Of a DNA stretch of 64,000 nucleotides, positions 41,562 through 49,996 are shown piece by piece (positions within the stretch are counted from its first letter, which is position 1; each line of letters begins with the position of its first letter). The DNA is taken from positions 62,001-126,000 of the forward strand of contig QKJR01000095.1 in assembly GCA_003249215.1 (NCBI GenBank), in the 5' to 3' direction. The notes under the pieces are model-generated. The model was given only the letters and a program-made list of their open reading frames with translations, was not told the origin of the DNA and did no database searches. The translations under genes and the position numbers were made by a program. The DNA is from Rhodobacterales bacterium (GTDB lineage: Bacteria; Pseudomonadota; Alphaproteobacteria; Rhodobacterales; Rhodobacteraceae).

Positions 41562-43664
41562 GTGAGCGCGCCCAAAGACATGCCTGCAACCCTTCGCCTG
41601 TCCGCCGATGTGGGCGGCACCTTCACCGATATCGTGCTCGAGGAAGGGCCCACGCGCTGGACCACCAAGGTGCTCACGACGCCCGCCGCCCCGGAAGAGG
41701 GCGTGCTGAACGGCATCCAGAAGATCATGGGCATTTCCGGGCGCAGCCTGCCGCAGGTCGATGCCTTCGTGCATGGCACCACGCTTGCGACCAATGCGAT
41801 CATCGAGCGGCGCGGCGCCAAGACCGCGCTGATCGGCACCGACGGGTTCCGCGACATCCTCGAGATCGGCACCGAGAGCCGCTATGACCAATACGAGCTC
41901 GCGCTCGAACGCCCTGCCCCGCTCGTGGCGCGACCGCTGCGGATGACGGTGCGCGGACGGATGGATGCACGCGGGCGGGAACTGATGCCGCTCGACGAGG
42001 CGCAACTGCTCGAGATCGCGGCCGAGCTCACCGCCAAGGGCATCGAGAGCGTCGCGATCGCCCTGCTGCATTCCTTCATCAACCCCGCGCATGAACGTCG
42101 CGCGGCCGAGATCCTCAAATCCGCGGCGCCGGGGCTGCACCTGTCGCTGTCGTGCGAGGTCTGCCCCGAGATCCGCGAATACGAACGCACCTCGACCACC
42201 GTCGCCAATGCCTATGTGCAGCCGCTGATGGATGGCTATCTGGCGCGGATGGAGACGCGGCTCGACGAGCTCGGCTTCCGCGGGATCCTGTCGCTGATCA
42301 CCTCGGGCGGCGGGCTGACCTCGGTCGCAACGGCGCGCGCCTTCCCGGTGCGGCTGGTCGAATCCGGGCCGGCGGGCGGCGCGGTCTTCGCCTCGCAGAT
42401 CGCCGCCAAGCTCGGCGAGAAACAGGTCATCGCCTTCGACATGGGCGGCACCACGGCCAAGGTCTCGCTGATCGAGAATTACGAATCCGAGAGCTCGCGG
42501 ATCTTCGAGGTCGACCGCGCGGCGCGCTTCCTCAAAGGCTCGGGCCTGCCGCTCCGGATCCCGGTGATCGAGATGGTCGAGATCGGCGCGGGCGGCGGTT
42601 CGCTCGCGCATGTCGATGCGCTCAAGCGGGTGACGGTCGGGCCGGAATCGGCCTCCTCGGTGCCGGGGCCGGCCTGCTACGGGTCGGGCGGCACACGCCC
42701 GGCGGTGACCGATGCCGATGTGGCGCTCGGGCTGATCAATCCCGAGGGCTTCGCCGGTGGCTCGATGACGCTGCGCGCCGATCTGTCGAAAGCCGCGCTT
42801 TCGGAACATGTCGGCGACAAGATCGGGCTCGGACCCGAGATGTCGGCCTATGCCGTCTATGAGATGGTCTGCGAAAACATGGCTTCGGCCGCCCGCTCCC
42901 ATACCGTCGAGCGCGGCGTGGTCGCCTCGGCCCATACGATGATCGCGACCGGTGGCGCCGCCCCCCTGCATGCCGCGCGCGTCGCCGAGAAGATCGGCGC
43001 GCCGCGGGTCATCATCCCGGCCAATGCCGGCGTCGGCTCAGCCGTGGGCTTCCTCGCCGCCCCGGTCAGCTACGAGATCGTGCGCTCGAACTACATGCGT
43101 CTGGACAGTTTCGACGCCGCCGTCGCCACCCGGATGCTCGACGAGATGTCGGCCGAGATCCGCGCCTGGGTCGAACCGGCCGCCCATGGCGTGCCGATCC
43201 AGGAAAGCCGCATCGCCTTCATGCGCTATGTCGGCCAGGGGCATGAAATCCCGGTGGTGCTGCCGCTGCGCGCGCTTGGCGCCGAGGATATCGCCGAGAT
43301 GCGCCGCACCTACGAAGAGACCTATGAGGCGCTCTTCAATCGCTCGATCCCGCAGGCGGCGATCGAGATCATGGCCTGGTCCGTCGCCTGCACCACCCCG
43401 CCCGAACTGCCCGCCACCATCGCCCCGATCGCGCCGAGCGGCCGCACCCCTTCGGGCGAGAGCGTGACGATCTTCGACGGCCGCGCCGAGGCGCCGGTTC
43501 AGATCCTGCGCTATGCGCGCACCGATCTGATCCCGGGCGACAGCGTGCCAGGCCCCGCGCTCATCGTCGAGGCGGAAACCACCACCTTCGTCACCGGGGC
43601 ATTCGACGCGCGCATCGACGCCGCCGGCTCCATCGTCATGGATCGCAAGGAGAATGCGGCATGA
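41562..43664 (+). CDS. hyuA: Hydantoinase/oxoprolinase A subunit (HyuA3)
   Basis: 700 residues. LSADVGGTFTDIVLEEGP near residue 13, HGTTLATNAIIERRGAK, AFDMGGTTAKVSLI, GAGGGSLAHVDALKR and ATGGAAPLHAARVAEKI define the nucleotide-binding subunit. The start chosen is GTG 41562 because AAGGAG ends seven bases upstream; an in-frame ATG at 41478 would add an Arg/Pro-rich stretch overlapping the third ATGCA repeat. Its stop overlaps hyuB3 by four bases. Likely ATP-dependent cyclic-amide hydrolase; substrate unknown. Confidence 0.93.
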   Translation: MSAPKDMPATLRLSADVGGTFTDIVLEEGPTRWTTKVLTTPAAPEEGVLNGIQKIMGISGRSLPQVDAFVHGTTLATNAIIERRGAKTALIGTDGFRDILEIGTESRYDQYELALERPAPLVARPLRMTVRGRMDARGRELMPLDEAQLLEIAAELTAKGIESVAIALLHSFINPAHERRAAEILKSAAPGLHLSLSCEVCPEIREYERTSTTVANAYVQPLMDGYLARMETRLDELGFRGILSLITSGGGLTSVATARAFPVRLVESGPAGGAVFASQIAAKLGEKQVIAFDMGGTTAKVSLIENYESESSRIFEVDRAARFLKGSGLPLRIPVIEMVEIGAGGGSLAHVDALKRVTVGPESASSVPGPACYGSGGTRPAVTDADVALGLINPEGFAGGSMTLRADLSKAALSEHVGDKIGLGPEMSAYAVYEMVCENMASAARSHTVERGVVASAHTMIATGGAAPLHAARVAEKIGAPRVIIPANAGVGSAVGFLAAPVSYEIVRSNYMRLDSFDAAVATRMLDEMSAEIRAWVEPAAHGVPIQESRIAFMRYVGQGHEIPVVLPLRALGAEDIAEMRRTYEETYEALFNRSIPQAAIEIMAWSVACTTPPELPATIAPIAPSGRTPSGESVTIFDGRAEAPVQILRYARTDLIPGDSVPGPALIVEAETTTFVTGAFDARIDAAGSIVMDRKENAA

Positions 43665-45349
43665 GCGGCACCGAGACGCCCGACACCGGCACGGGCCCCA
43701 CCACGACCCCCGGCCTGATCGACCTGCAGGTGATGTGGAACCGCCTTCTGGCGGTGGTCGAGGAACAGGCGCAGGTCTGTCAGCGCACCGCCTTCTCGAC
43801 GATCGTGCGCGAGTCGGGCGATCTGGCGGCCGGGGTCTTCGACGCGCAGGGCCGGATGCTTGCGCAGGCGGTGACCGGCACGCCGGGGCATATCAACTCG
43901 ATGGCGCTCGCGGTGGGGCACGTGATCGACGCCTATCCGGTCGAGACCATGTGCGAGGGCGACGTCTATATCCACAACGATCCCTGGATGGGCACCGGGC
44001 ACCTCAACGACATCTCGATCACCACGCCCTGTTTTTACGATGGCAAGCTCGTCGGTTTCCTCGCCTGCAACAGCCATATCATGGATATCGGCGGCATCGC
44101 GGATCGCTCGTCCTCCAGGGATGTCTTCATGGAGGGTCTCTATCTGCCGATCCTGAAGATCGTCGATGCCGGTCAGGTCAACGAGAGCCTGATGGCGGTG
44201 ATCCGCGCCAATACCCGCCAGCCGGTCGAGACGGTGGGCGATGTCTATTCGCTGATCAACTGCAATGCGATCGGCTGCGAGCGGCTGACCGACATGATGC
44301 GCGAATTCGGCCTCGACCGGCTCGATGCGCTGGCCGATCATATCATCGACACTTCGCGCGAGGCGGTTCTGACGAAGATCCGCGCCCTGCCCAAGGGTAC
44401 CTGGCATGGCGAGCTGACGCTCGACGGGCGCGATGAACCGATCCATCTCAAGGCCGCGCTGACGATCACCGAGGACGATATCACCGTCGATTACGCGGGC
44501 TCGGCGGGGATGACGAAATACAATTTCAACGTGCCGCTCTGCTATACGCTCGCCTATACGAGCTATGCGCTCGGCATCGCGATCTTCGGCGATATTCCGA
44601 ACAATGCGGGCTCGCTCGCGCCGCGCATCGTGACCGCGCCCGAGGGCTGCATCCTCAACGCGCTCAAGCCCGCCCCCGTCTTCGCGCGCTCGCAGATGGG
44701 GCTGATGCTGCCCGATCTGGTGTTCAACTGCCTGCGTCAGGTCATCCCCGACCGGGTGACGGCCGAAAACACCTGCGGGCTCTGGGGCATCAACGTGATG
44801 GGCCCCTGGGACAGCCCCGCGCAGATCTGGAACCGCTACCGAATTCAGGTGATGACGACCGGCGGCATGGGCGCGCTGCCCTATCGCGACGGGATGTCGG
44901 CCACCGGTTTCCCCTCGGGGGTGCGCGGCGGCCCGGTCGAGGTCTTCGAGCAGATGTCGACGCTGGTGATCTGGCGCAAGGAACTGCGCGCGGATTCGGG
45001 CGGCGCGGGCGAATTCCGCGGCGGGCTCGGGCAATGGATCGAGCTCGGCAATTCGATCCCCGAGCCCTTCGATTTCTTCGCGGGCTACGAGCGGATCGAG
45101 AACCCCGCCAAGGGCGCGGCCGGCGGCTGTGATGGCGCGGCCGGTGCCCTCGTGCTGAGCACTGGCGAGACGCGCGGCGGCAAGGAGAGCTTCAGCGTGC
45201 CGGCCGGCGCGCGGATCACCGTCAAATCCTCGGGCGGCGGCGGCTCGGGCGATCCCCGGGCGCGCGACCGCGATGCCGTGCGGCGCGATCTCGACTGGGG
45301 GCTGATCAGCCCCGAGGCCGCGCGCGAGATCTATGGCCTTGAGGCCTGA
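43661..45349 (+). CDS. hyuB: Hydantoinase/oxoprolinase B subunit (HyuB3)
   Basis: 562 residues. NRLLAVVEEQAQVCQRTAFS, TGTPGHINSMALAVGHV, DVYIHNDPWMGTGHLND and the terminal SSGGGGSGDPRARDRD are diagnostic. It is followed 13 bases later by a paralogue (HyuB4). From the start of their common region (43733) to about 44392 the two genes align without a gap and nearly identically at DNA level, then diverge. A HyuA with two different HyuB subunits is unusual and suggests either a heteromeric complex or two interchangeable specificities. Confidence 0.93.
   Translation: MSGTETPDTGTGPTTTPGLIDLQVMWNRLLAVVEEQAQVCQRTAFSTIVRESGDLAAGVFDAQGRMLAQAVTGTPGHINSMALAVGHVIDAYPVETMCEGDVYIHNDPWMGTGHLNDISITTPCFYDGKLVGFLACNSHIMDIGGIADRSSSRDVFMEGLYLPILKIVDAGQVNESLMAVIRANTRQPVETVGDVYSLINCNAIGCERLTDMMREFGLDRLDALADHIIDTSREAVLTKIRALPKGTWHGELTLDGRDEPIHLKAALTITEDDITVDYAGSAGMTKYNFNVPLCYTLAYTSYALGIAIFGDIPNNAGSLAPRIVTAPEGCILNALKPAPVFARSQMGLMLPDLVFNCLRQVIPDRVTAENTCGLWGINVMGPWDSPAQIWNRYRIQVMTTGGMGALPYRDGMSATGFPSGVRGGPVEVFEQMSTLVIWRKELRADSGGAGEFRGGLGQWIELGNSIPEPFDFFAGYERIENPAKGAAGGCDGAAGALVLSTGETRGGKESFSVPAGARITVKSSGGGGSGDPRARDRDAVRRDLDWGLISPEAAREIYGLEA
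43733..44392 (+). repeat. Tandem-duplicated 5-prime half of hyuB3
   Basis: This stretch recurs at 45402-46061 with a constant offset of 1669 bases and no indel. In the first 285 bases I count fewer than ten differences by eye, mostly at third codon positions. The 3-prime halves of the two genes are clearly more diverged, which fits duplication followed by gene conversion of the 5-prime half. Confidence 0.85.
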
Positions 45350-45362
45350 ACAGGAGCAGCCG

Positions 45363-47018
45363 ATGAGTGACAAGAGCATTTCCCTGATCGACAAGCAGAT
45401 CATGTGGAACCGCCTTCTGGCGGTGGTCGAGGAACAGGCGCAGGTCTGTCAGCGCACCGCCTTCTCGACGATCGTGCGCGAGTCGGGCGATCTGGCGGCC
45501 GGGGTCTTCGACGCGCAGGGCCGGATGCTCGCGCAGGCGGTGACCGGCACGCCGGGGCACATCAACTCGATGGCGCTCGCGGTGGGGCACGTGATCGACG
45601 CCTATCCGGTCGAGACCATGCAGGAGGGCGACGTCTATATCCACAACGATCCGTGGATGGGCACCGGACACCTCAACGACATCTCGATCACCACCCCCTG
45701 CTTCCATCAGGGCAAGCTCGTCGGTTTCCTCGCCTGCAACAGCCATATCATGGATATCGGCGGCGTGAACGACTGGTCGAGTTCGCGCGATGTGTTCATG
45801 GAGGGGCTCTATCTGCCGATCCTGAAGATCGTCGATGCCGGTCAGGTCAACGAGAGCCTGATGGCGGTGATCCGGGCCAATACCCGCCAGCCGGTCGAGA
45901 CGGTGGGCGATGTCTATTCGCTGGTGAACTGCAATGCGATCGGCTGCGAGCGGCTGGGCGAGATGATGCAGGAATTCGGCCTCGACCGTCTCGACGCGCT
46001 CGCCGATCATATCATCGACACCTCGCGCGAGGCGGTTCTGACGAAGATCCGCGCCCTGCCCCATGGCAGCTGGTCGAGCGAGATCACGCTCGATGGCGTC
46101 GATGAGCCGATCGTGCTCAAGGCACGCCTGACGATTGCCGATGACGGGATCGAGGTGGATTACACCGGCTCGGCCGGGATGACGAAATACAATTTCAACA
46201 CGCCGCTGTGCTACACGCTCGCCTATACGAGCTATGCGATCGGCGTGGCCATCACGGGCGACATTCCGAACAATGCCGGATCGCTCGCGCCCCGGCGCGT
46301 CACCGCGCCCGAGGGCTGTATCCTCAATGCGCTCAAGCCCGCCGCGGTGGTCGCCCGCCATCTGATGGGGCTGATGCTGCCCGATCTGGTGTTCAACTGC
46401 CTGCGTCAGGCGGTCCCCGAAAAGGTGCCGGCCGAGGGCGCGGGGGTGCTGTGGAACCTGCGCGCCGTGGGGCCCTGGTCAAGCCCGCCTAAATTCGACA
46501 ATGGCTATATGGTCGGACTGGTGACCACCGGCGGCATGGGCGCGCTGCCCTATCGCGACGGGATGTCGGCCACCGGTTTCCCCTCGGGGGTGCGCGGCGG
46601 CCCGGTCGAGATCTTCGAAAGCATGTCGACCGTGGTGATGTGGCGCAAGGAGCTGAACCCGGATTCGGGCGGCGCGGGCGAATTCCGCGGCGGGCTCGGC
46701 CAGATCATGGAGATCGGCAATTCGATCCCCGAACCCTTCGAGATCGGCAATGCCTTCGAGCGGATCAAATTCGCCCCGCGCGGCGCGCAAGGCGGCCTCG
46801 ACGGCGCGGCGGGCAAGGTGCGGCTCAGCACCGGCGCCTCGCTCGACCGCAAGGGAATGCATCTCGTGCCGGTGGGCGCGCGGGCGGTGATCTGCTCGCC
46901 CGGCGGCGGCGGCACCGGCGATCCGCGGCGCCGGGACCGGGCCGCGATTGCGGCCGATATCGCCAACGGGCTGGTGAGCCCCGAGGCCGCCCGCGATCAC
47001 TACGGATATCAGGACTAA
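45363..47018 (+). CDS. hyuB: Hydantoinase/oxoprolinase B subunit (HyuB4)
   Basis: 551 residues, paralogue of HyuB3. The N-terminal half is almost identical in protein sequence (NRLLAVVEEQAQVCQRT, GHVIDAYPVETM, LYLPILKIVDAGQVNES). Differences cluster after the first third: FYDGKL versus FHQGKL, IADRSSSRD versus VNDWSSSRD, and a distinct C-terminal third ending SPGGGGTGDPRRRDR. The start ATG has CAGGAG upstream. Motifs are intact, so it is not a pseudogene. Confidence 0.93.
   Translation: MSDKSISLIDKQIMWNRLLAVVEEQAQVCQRTAFSTIVRESGDLAAGVFDAQGRMLAQAVTGTPGHINSMALAVGHVIDAYPVETMQEGDVYIHNDPWMGTGHLNDISITTPCFHQGKLVGFLACNSHIMDIGGVNDWSSSRDVFMEGLYLPILKIVDAGQVNESLMAVIRANTRQPVETVGDVYSLVNCNAIGCERLGEMMQEFGLDRLDALADHIIDTSREAVLTKIRALPHGSWSSEITLDGVDEPIVLKARLTIADDGIEVDYTGSAGMTKYNFNTPLCYTLAYTSYAIGVAITGDIPNNAGSLAPRRVTAPEGCILNALKPAAVVARHLMGLMLPDLVFNCLRQAVPEKVPAEGAGVLWNLRAVGPWSSPPKFDNGYMVGLVTTGGMGALPYRDGMSATGFPSGVRGGPVEIFESMSTVVMWRKELNPDSGGAGEFRGGLGQIMEIGNSIPEPFEIGNAFERIKFAPRGAQGGLDGAAGKVRLSTGASLDRKGMHLVPVGARAVICSPGGGGTGDPRRRDRAAIAADIANGLVSPEAARDHYGYQD
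45402..46061 (+). repeat. Tandem-duplicated 5-prime half of hyuB4
   Basis: Second copy of the hyuB3 5-prime half (43733-44392); see that entry. Recombination between the copies would delete exactly one hyuB gene and produce a chimera. Confidence 0.85.
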
Positions 47019-47074
47019 GGCCCGCAAAGAGGCCCAACGACAGGGGTGCCATAGCGGCACAGAAAGGAACGAAC

Positions 47075-48670
47075 ATGACTGAGAGACTGGACAAGCTTTC
47101 ACGCCGCAAGGTTCTGGCGGGTCTTGCGGCGCTACCGGCGACGGCGGGCCTGTTCGGCGCCGGGGTGCTCCCGAGCGTCGCGCGCGCTCAGGGCACGACC
47201 GTCGTGAACATGGTCGGCGTGACCGAGGCGCCCGCGCTTTTGTCCTTCGTGAACACGTCGAGCCTGATCTGGTCGGCGCATGTCAGCGAAGGCCTGCTGG
47301 AATTCGACCTGGACATGAACCCGACGCCGCTTTTGGCAACGGAATGGGAGGTCGCGCCCGATGGCCTGACCTATACGTTCAAGCTGCGCGAAGGCGTGAA
47401 ATGGCATGACGGCAAGGATTTCACCTCGGCCGATGTGAAATTCTCGATGCAGACCGCCGCGAAATACCATTCGCGCAACCGCTCGACCTTTTCGAAGATC
47501 ACCGAGATCGAGACCCCCGACGATCACACGGTCATCCTGCATCTGTCGGCGCCGACGCCCTTCCTGCTCAAGGCCTTCTCCTCGATGGAAAGCCCGATCG
47601 TGCCGGCACATCTCTATGGCCCCGACGAGAACCCGCTGACCCACCCCAACAATACCGCCCCGATCGGCACCGGCCCCTACCGGTTCAAGGAATGGGTCCG
47701 CGGCAGCCATGTGATCTGGGAAAAGAACGCCGAGTACTGGAACCCGGATCTGCCGCTCATCGACACGCTGGTGGCGAAGTTCATTCTTGACCCCTCGGCG
47801 CGCACCATCGCCTTCGAGACCGGCGAGATCGACATCGGCTATCGCACCCCGGTGCCGTTCCGCGACATCGACCGGCTCAAGGAGGTGCCGCATATCGCCT
47901 TCACCGACAAGGGCTATGCCTACGATCCGCCGAATATCATCATCGTCGAGGCCAACACGCGCGTGGCCCCGCTCGACAACCCCAAGCTGCGTCAGGCGAT
48001 CGCGCATTGCATCAACCGCGAGATGATCAACAAGGTCGTCTTCTTCAACTATGCGACGCCCTGCGCCGCGACGGTCGTGCCCTATCACGCGGCCTTCCAC
48101 CTCGACGAGCCCTCGCCCTACCCCTATGACATCGACAAGGCCAAGGCGCTGGTCGCCGAGGCGGGCCACCCCGACGGCGTGACCCTGTCGCTCGAATATG
48201 TCGGCGAGGATCAGCGCGTGTTGGGCGAATTCCTGCGCGCCGCGATGGGCCGGGCGGGCATCACCCTAGAGTTGCGCGGGCAGGACATGGGCACGCTGAT
48301 CAAGCGCGTCTATGGCGAGCAGGACTATCAGCTCCACCTCGCCTCGATCTCGAACCTGTTCGATCCGCAGGTCGGCGTGCAACGGCTGCTCTGGTCGAAG
48401 AACGACATCAAGGGCGTCGCCTTCTCCAACGGCACCGGCTATTCCGACCCCGAGGTCGATGCCTGGCTCGAGGCGGCGGCGGTGTCGCTCGATCAGGCCG
48501 AGCGCGTCGAACTGTGGCACAAGGTGCAGCGCAAGGTGATGCAGGATGTGCCGCATTTCCCGATCGTGATGGCGGCCTGGCAGACCATCTCGAACACCCG
48601 GATCACCGATCACACGACCAATGCCGAGGGCTTCGAAGGCTCGATGGCGCGGGTCAAGGTCGTCGGCTGA
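47075..48670 (+). CDS. dppA: Dipeptide-type ABC solute-binding protein (DppA2)
   Basis: 531 residues, SBP_bac_5 family. The signal is Tat-like (LSRRKVLAGLAALPATAGLFGAG, twin Arg at residues 10-11), with cleavage near ARAQG. LATEWEVAPDGLTYTFKLREGVKWHDG, GTGPYRFKEWVRGSHVIW and LRQAIAHCINREM are family signatures. AAAGGA precedes the ATG by seven bases. It is in the plus-strand hyu operon, while its likely permease and ATPase genes (dppBCDF) are transcribed divergently, so the two operons form one functional unit. Confidence 0.92.
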   Translation: MTERLDKLSRRKVLAGLAALPATAGLFGAGVLPSVARAQGTTVVNMVGVTEAPALLSFVNTSSLIWSAHVSEGLLEFDLDMNPTPLLATEWEVAPDGLTYTFKLREGVKWHDGKDFTSADVKFSMQTAAKYHSRNRSTFSKITEIETPDDHTVILHLSAPTPFLLKAFSSMESPIVPAHLYGPDENPLTHPNNTAPIGTGPYRFKEWVRGSHVIWEKNAEYWNPDLPLIDTLVAKFILDPSARTIAFETGEIDIGYRTPVPFRDIDRLKEVPHIAFTDKGYAYDPPNIIIVEANTRVAPLDNPKLRQAIAHCINREMINKVVFFNYATPCAATVVPYHAAFHLDEPSPYPYDIDKAKALVAEAGHPDGVTLSLEYVGEDQRVLGEFLRAAMGRAGITLELRGQDMGTLIKRVYGEQDYQLHLASISNLFDPQVGVQRLLWSKNDIKGVAFSNGTGYSDPEVDAWLEAAAVSLDQAERVELWHKVQRKVMQDVPHFPIVMAAWQTISNTRITDHTTNAEGFEGSMARVKVVG

Positions 48671-48690
48671 CCCCCGGGCGACACACCATC

Positions 48691-48719
48691 CCGGCGGGCA
48701 TCGAGGGGATGCCCGCCGG
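48691..48719 (+). terminator. Hairpin after dppA2
   Basis: CCGGCGGGCATC pairs perfectly over twelve bases with GATGCCCGCCGG across a GAGGG loop. No T-run follows. It sits between dppA2 and the M24 peptidase gene and probably limits read-through or protects the binding-protein message. Confidence 0.65.
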
Positions 48720-48740
48720 ATCCCGCACAAGGATCCCCGC

Positions 48741-49979
48741 ATGAGTGAACTCGACCGGCCCCGCGCCTCTCGCCTGATGCGCGCGCAGGGGATGGATGCG
48801 CTGCTGCTGTTTCAACCCGAAGCCTTTCGCTGGGCGACCGGCCTCGACGCGGGGGTTGCCGCGATGTGGCGCCGCGGCGGGGCGTCGGTGGCGCTCGTGC
48901 CCTCGGACGCAAGCGAGGCGATTGCCGCGATCCTGTCCGATCACGCACTGCATTTCGGTGCGGCACCGCGCTCGGCGATCGAGCTGATCACCCATCCGAT
49001 CTGGATCGACTATGTCGATTTCTCGCCGCGCGCCGGGGTCGATCCGGTGGTGGGCGTCGAGGCCGCCTATCGGGCCCAGGCGCTTGGCGGGCCCCGCCCG
49101 GAAAGCTTTGACCGCGCCCGCGTGATCGAGCTGATCGGCGAGCTGCTCGCCTGTCGTCACCTGGGCCGCGCGCGGGTCGGCGTCGATCTCGAATTCCTGC
49201 CCGGCGCGGATTTCGCGGCCCTCTGCGCCGCCCTGCCCGAGGTGGATTTCGTCGACGGCTCCGAAGTGCTGCGCCGGCTGCGCGCGATCAAGACCGCGCG
49301 CGAAATCTCCTGCCTGCGTCAGGCGAATGTGGCCTCGGAGGCGGGCCTCGTGCGGATGGCGGCCAAGGCCGAGGCCGGCATGGCGCGCTCCGATCTCGAC
49401 CGGCTCTGGCGCGAGGGCGCCGCCGCGGCCGCCCGCGCGGGCGGTTTCTCGATCAGTGGCGAGCGCGCGGGCATCGCGGTCGGTCCGAACCTGCTCGCGC
49501 CCGATCCGGTGCTCGCGCCCGGCGATCTGGTCAAGGCCGATATGGGTATCGCGGTCGATGGCTATCTCTCGGACGGCACCCGCAGCTATACGCTCGGCGC
49601 GCCGGCGCCCAGCGTCACACGGCTCTTCTCGGTCATCGAAGAGGCCTTCGAGGCGGGGCTTGCCGCCTTGCGCCCGGGGGCGGCCTTCTGCGAGGTCCAT
49701 GCCACCGTGCTCGCCACCACCCGCCGGCTCGGCCTGCCCGACTATCACCGCGGCCATTTCGGCCATTCGATCGGCGCGAGCTGCGGCTCCGAGGAATGGC
49801 CCTTCATCTCGGCGCAGAACGGCGAAGAGATCGAGCCCGGCATGGTGCTCGCCTTCGAGGTGCCGTTCTATCATCACGGCCATGGCGCGATGATGATCGA
49901 GGATCAGCTTCTGGTCACCGAGACCGGCATCGAGGTGATGAACGTGCTGCCCCGCGGGCTCGGCCGGATCGGCGCCTGA
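48741..49979 (+). CDS. M24 family metallopeptidase (Xaa-Pro peptidase / creatinase-like)
   Basis: 412 residues. An N-terminal creatinase-type domain (about 1-165) precedes a pita-bread catalytic domain. Candidate metal ligands are both Asp in VKADMGIAVDGYLSDGTRSY (split here), His in RGHFGHSIG, Glu in LAFEVPFYHH and Glu in MMIEDQLLV. AAGGA lies before the ATG. The family hydrolyses Xaa-Pro peptides, but also small amides such as creatine or ectoine intermediates. As the last gene of a hyu/dpp operon it may hydrolyse the ring-opened product or a dipeptide (inference). Confidence 0.9.
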   Translation: MSELDRPRASRLMRAQGMDALLLFQPEAFRWATGLDAGVAAMWRRGGASVALVPSDASEAIAAILSDHALHFGAAPRSAIELITHPIWIDYVDFSPRAGVDPVVGVEAAYRAQALGGPRPESFDRARVIELIGELLACRHLGRARVGVDLEFLPGADFAALCAALPEVDFVDGSEVLRRLRAIKTAREISCLRQANVASEAGLVRMAAKAEAGMARSDLDRLWREGAAAAARAGGFSISGERAGIAVGPNLLAPDPVLAPGDLVKADMGIAVDGYLSDGTRSYTLGAPAPSVTRLFSVIEEAFEAGLAALRPGAAFCEVHATVLATTRRLGLPDYHRGHFGHSIGASCGSEEWPFISAQNGEEIEPGMVLAFEVPFYHHGHGAMMIEDQLLVTETGIEVMNVLPRGLGRIGA

Positions 49980-49996
49980 GGCTGAGCGCAGGAGGC

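Noticed and set aside
41133-42971. Extension of the dppB2 frame across hyuA3 (total over 930 codons)
   Set aside because: The extra part is antisense to hyuA3, which has intact family motifs and a good ribosome-binding site. DppB has normal length from 41132.
41562-47018. Acetone or acetophenone carboxylase interpretation of hyuA3-hyuB3-hyuB4
   Set aside because: Those carboxylases need additional small subunits not present here. The dipeptide transporter and peptidase context fits cyclic amides better, though the carboxylase option is not strictly excluded.
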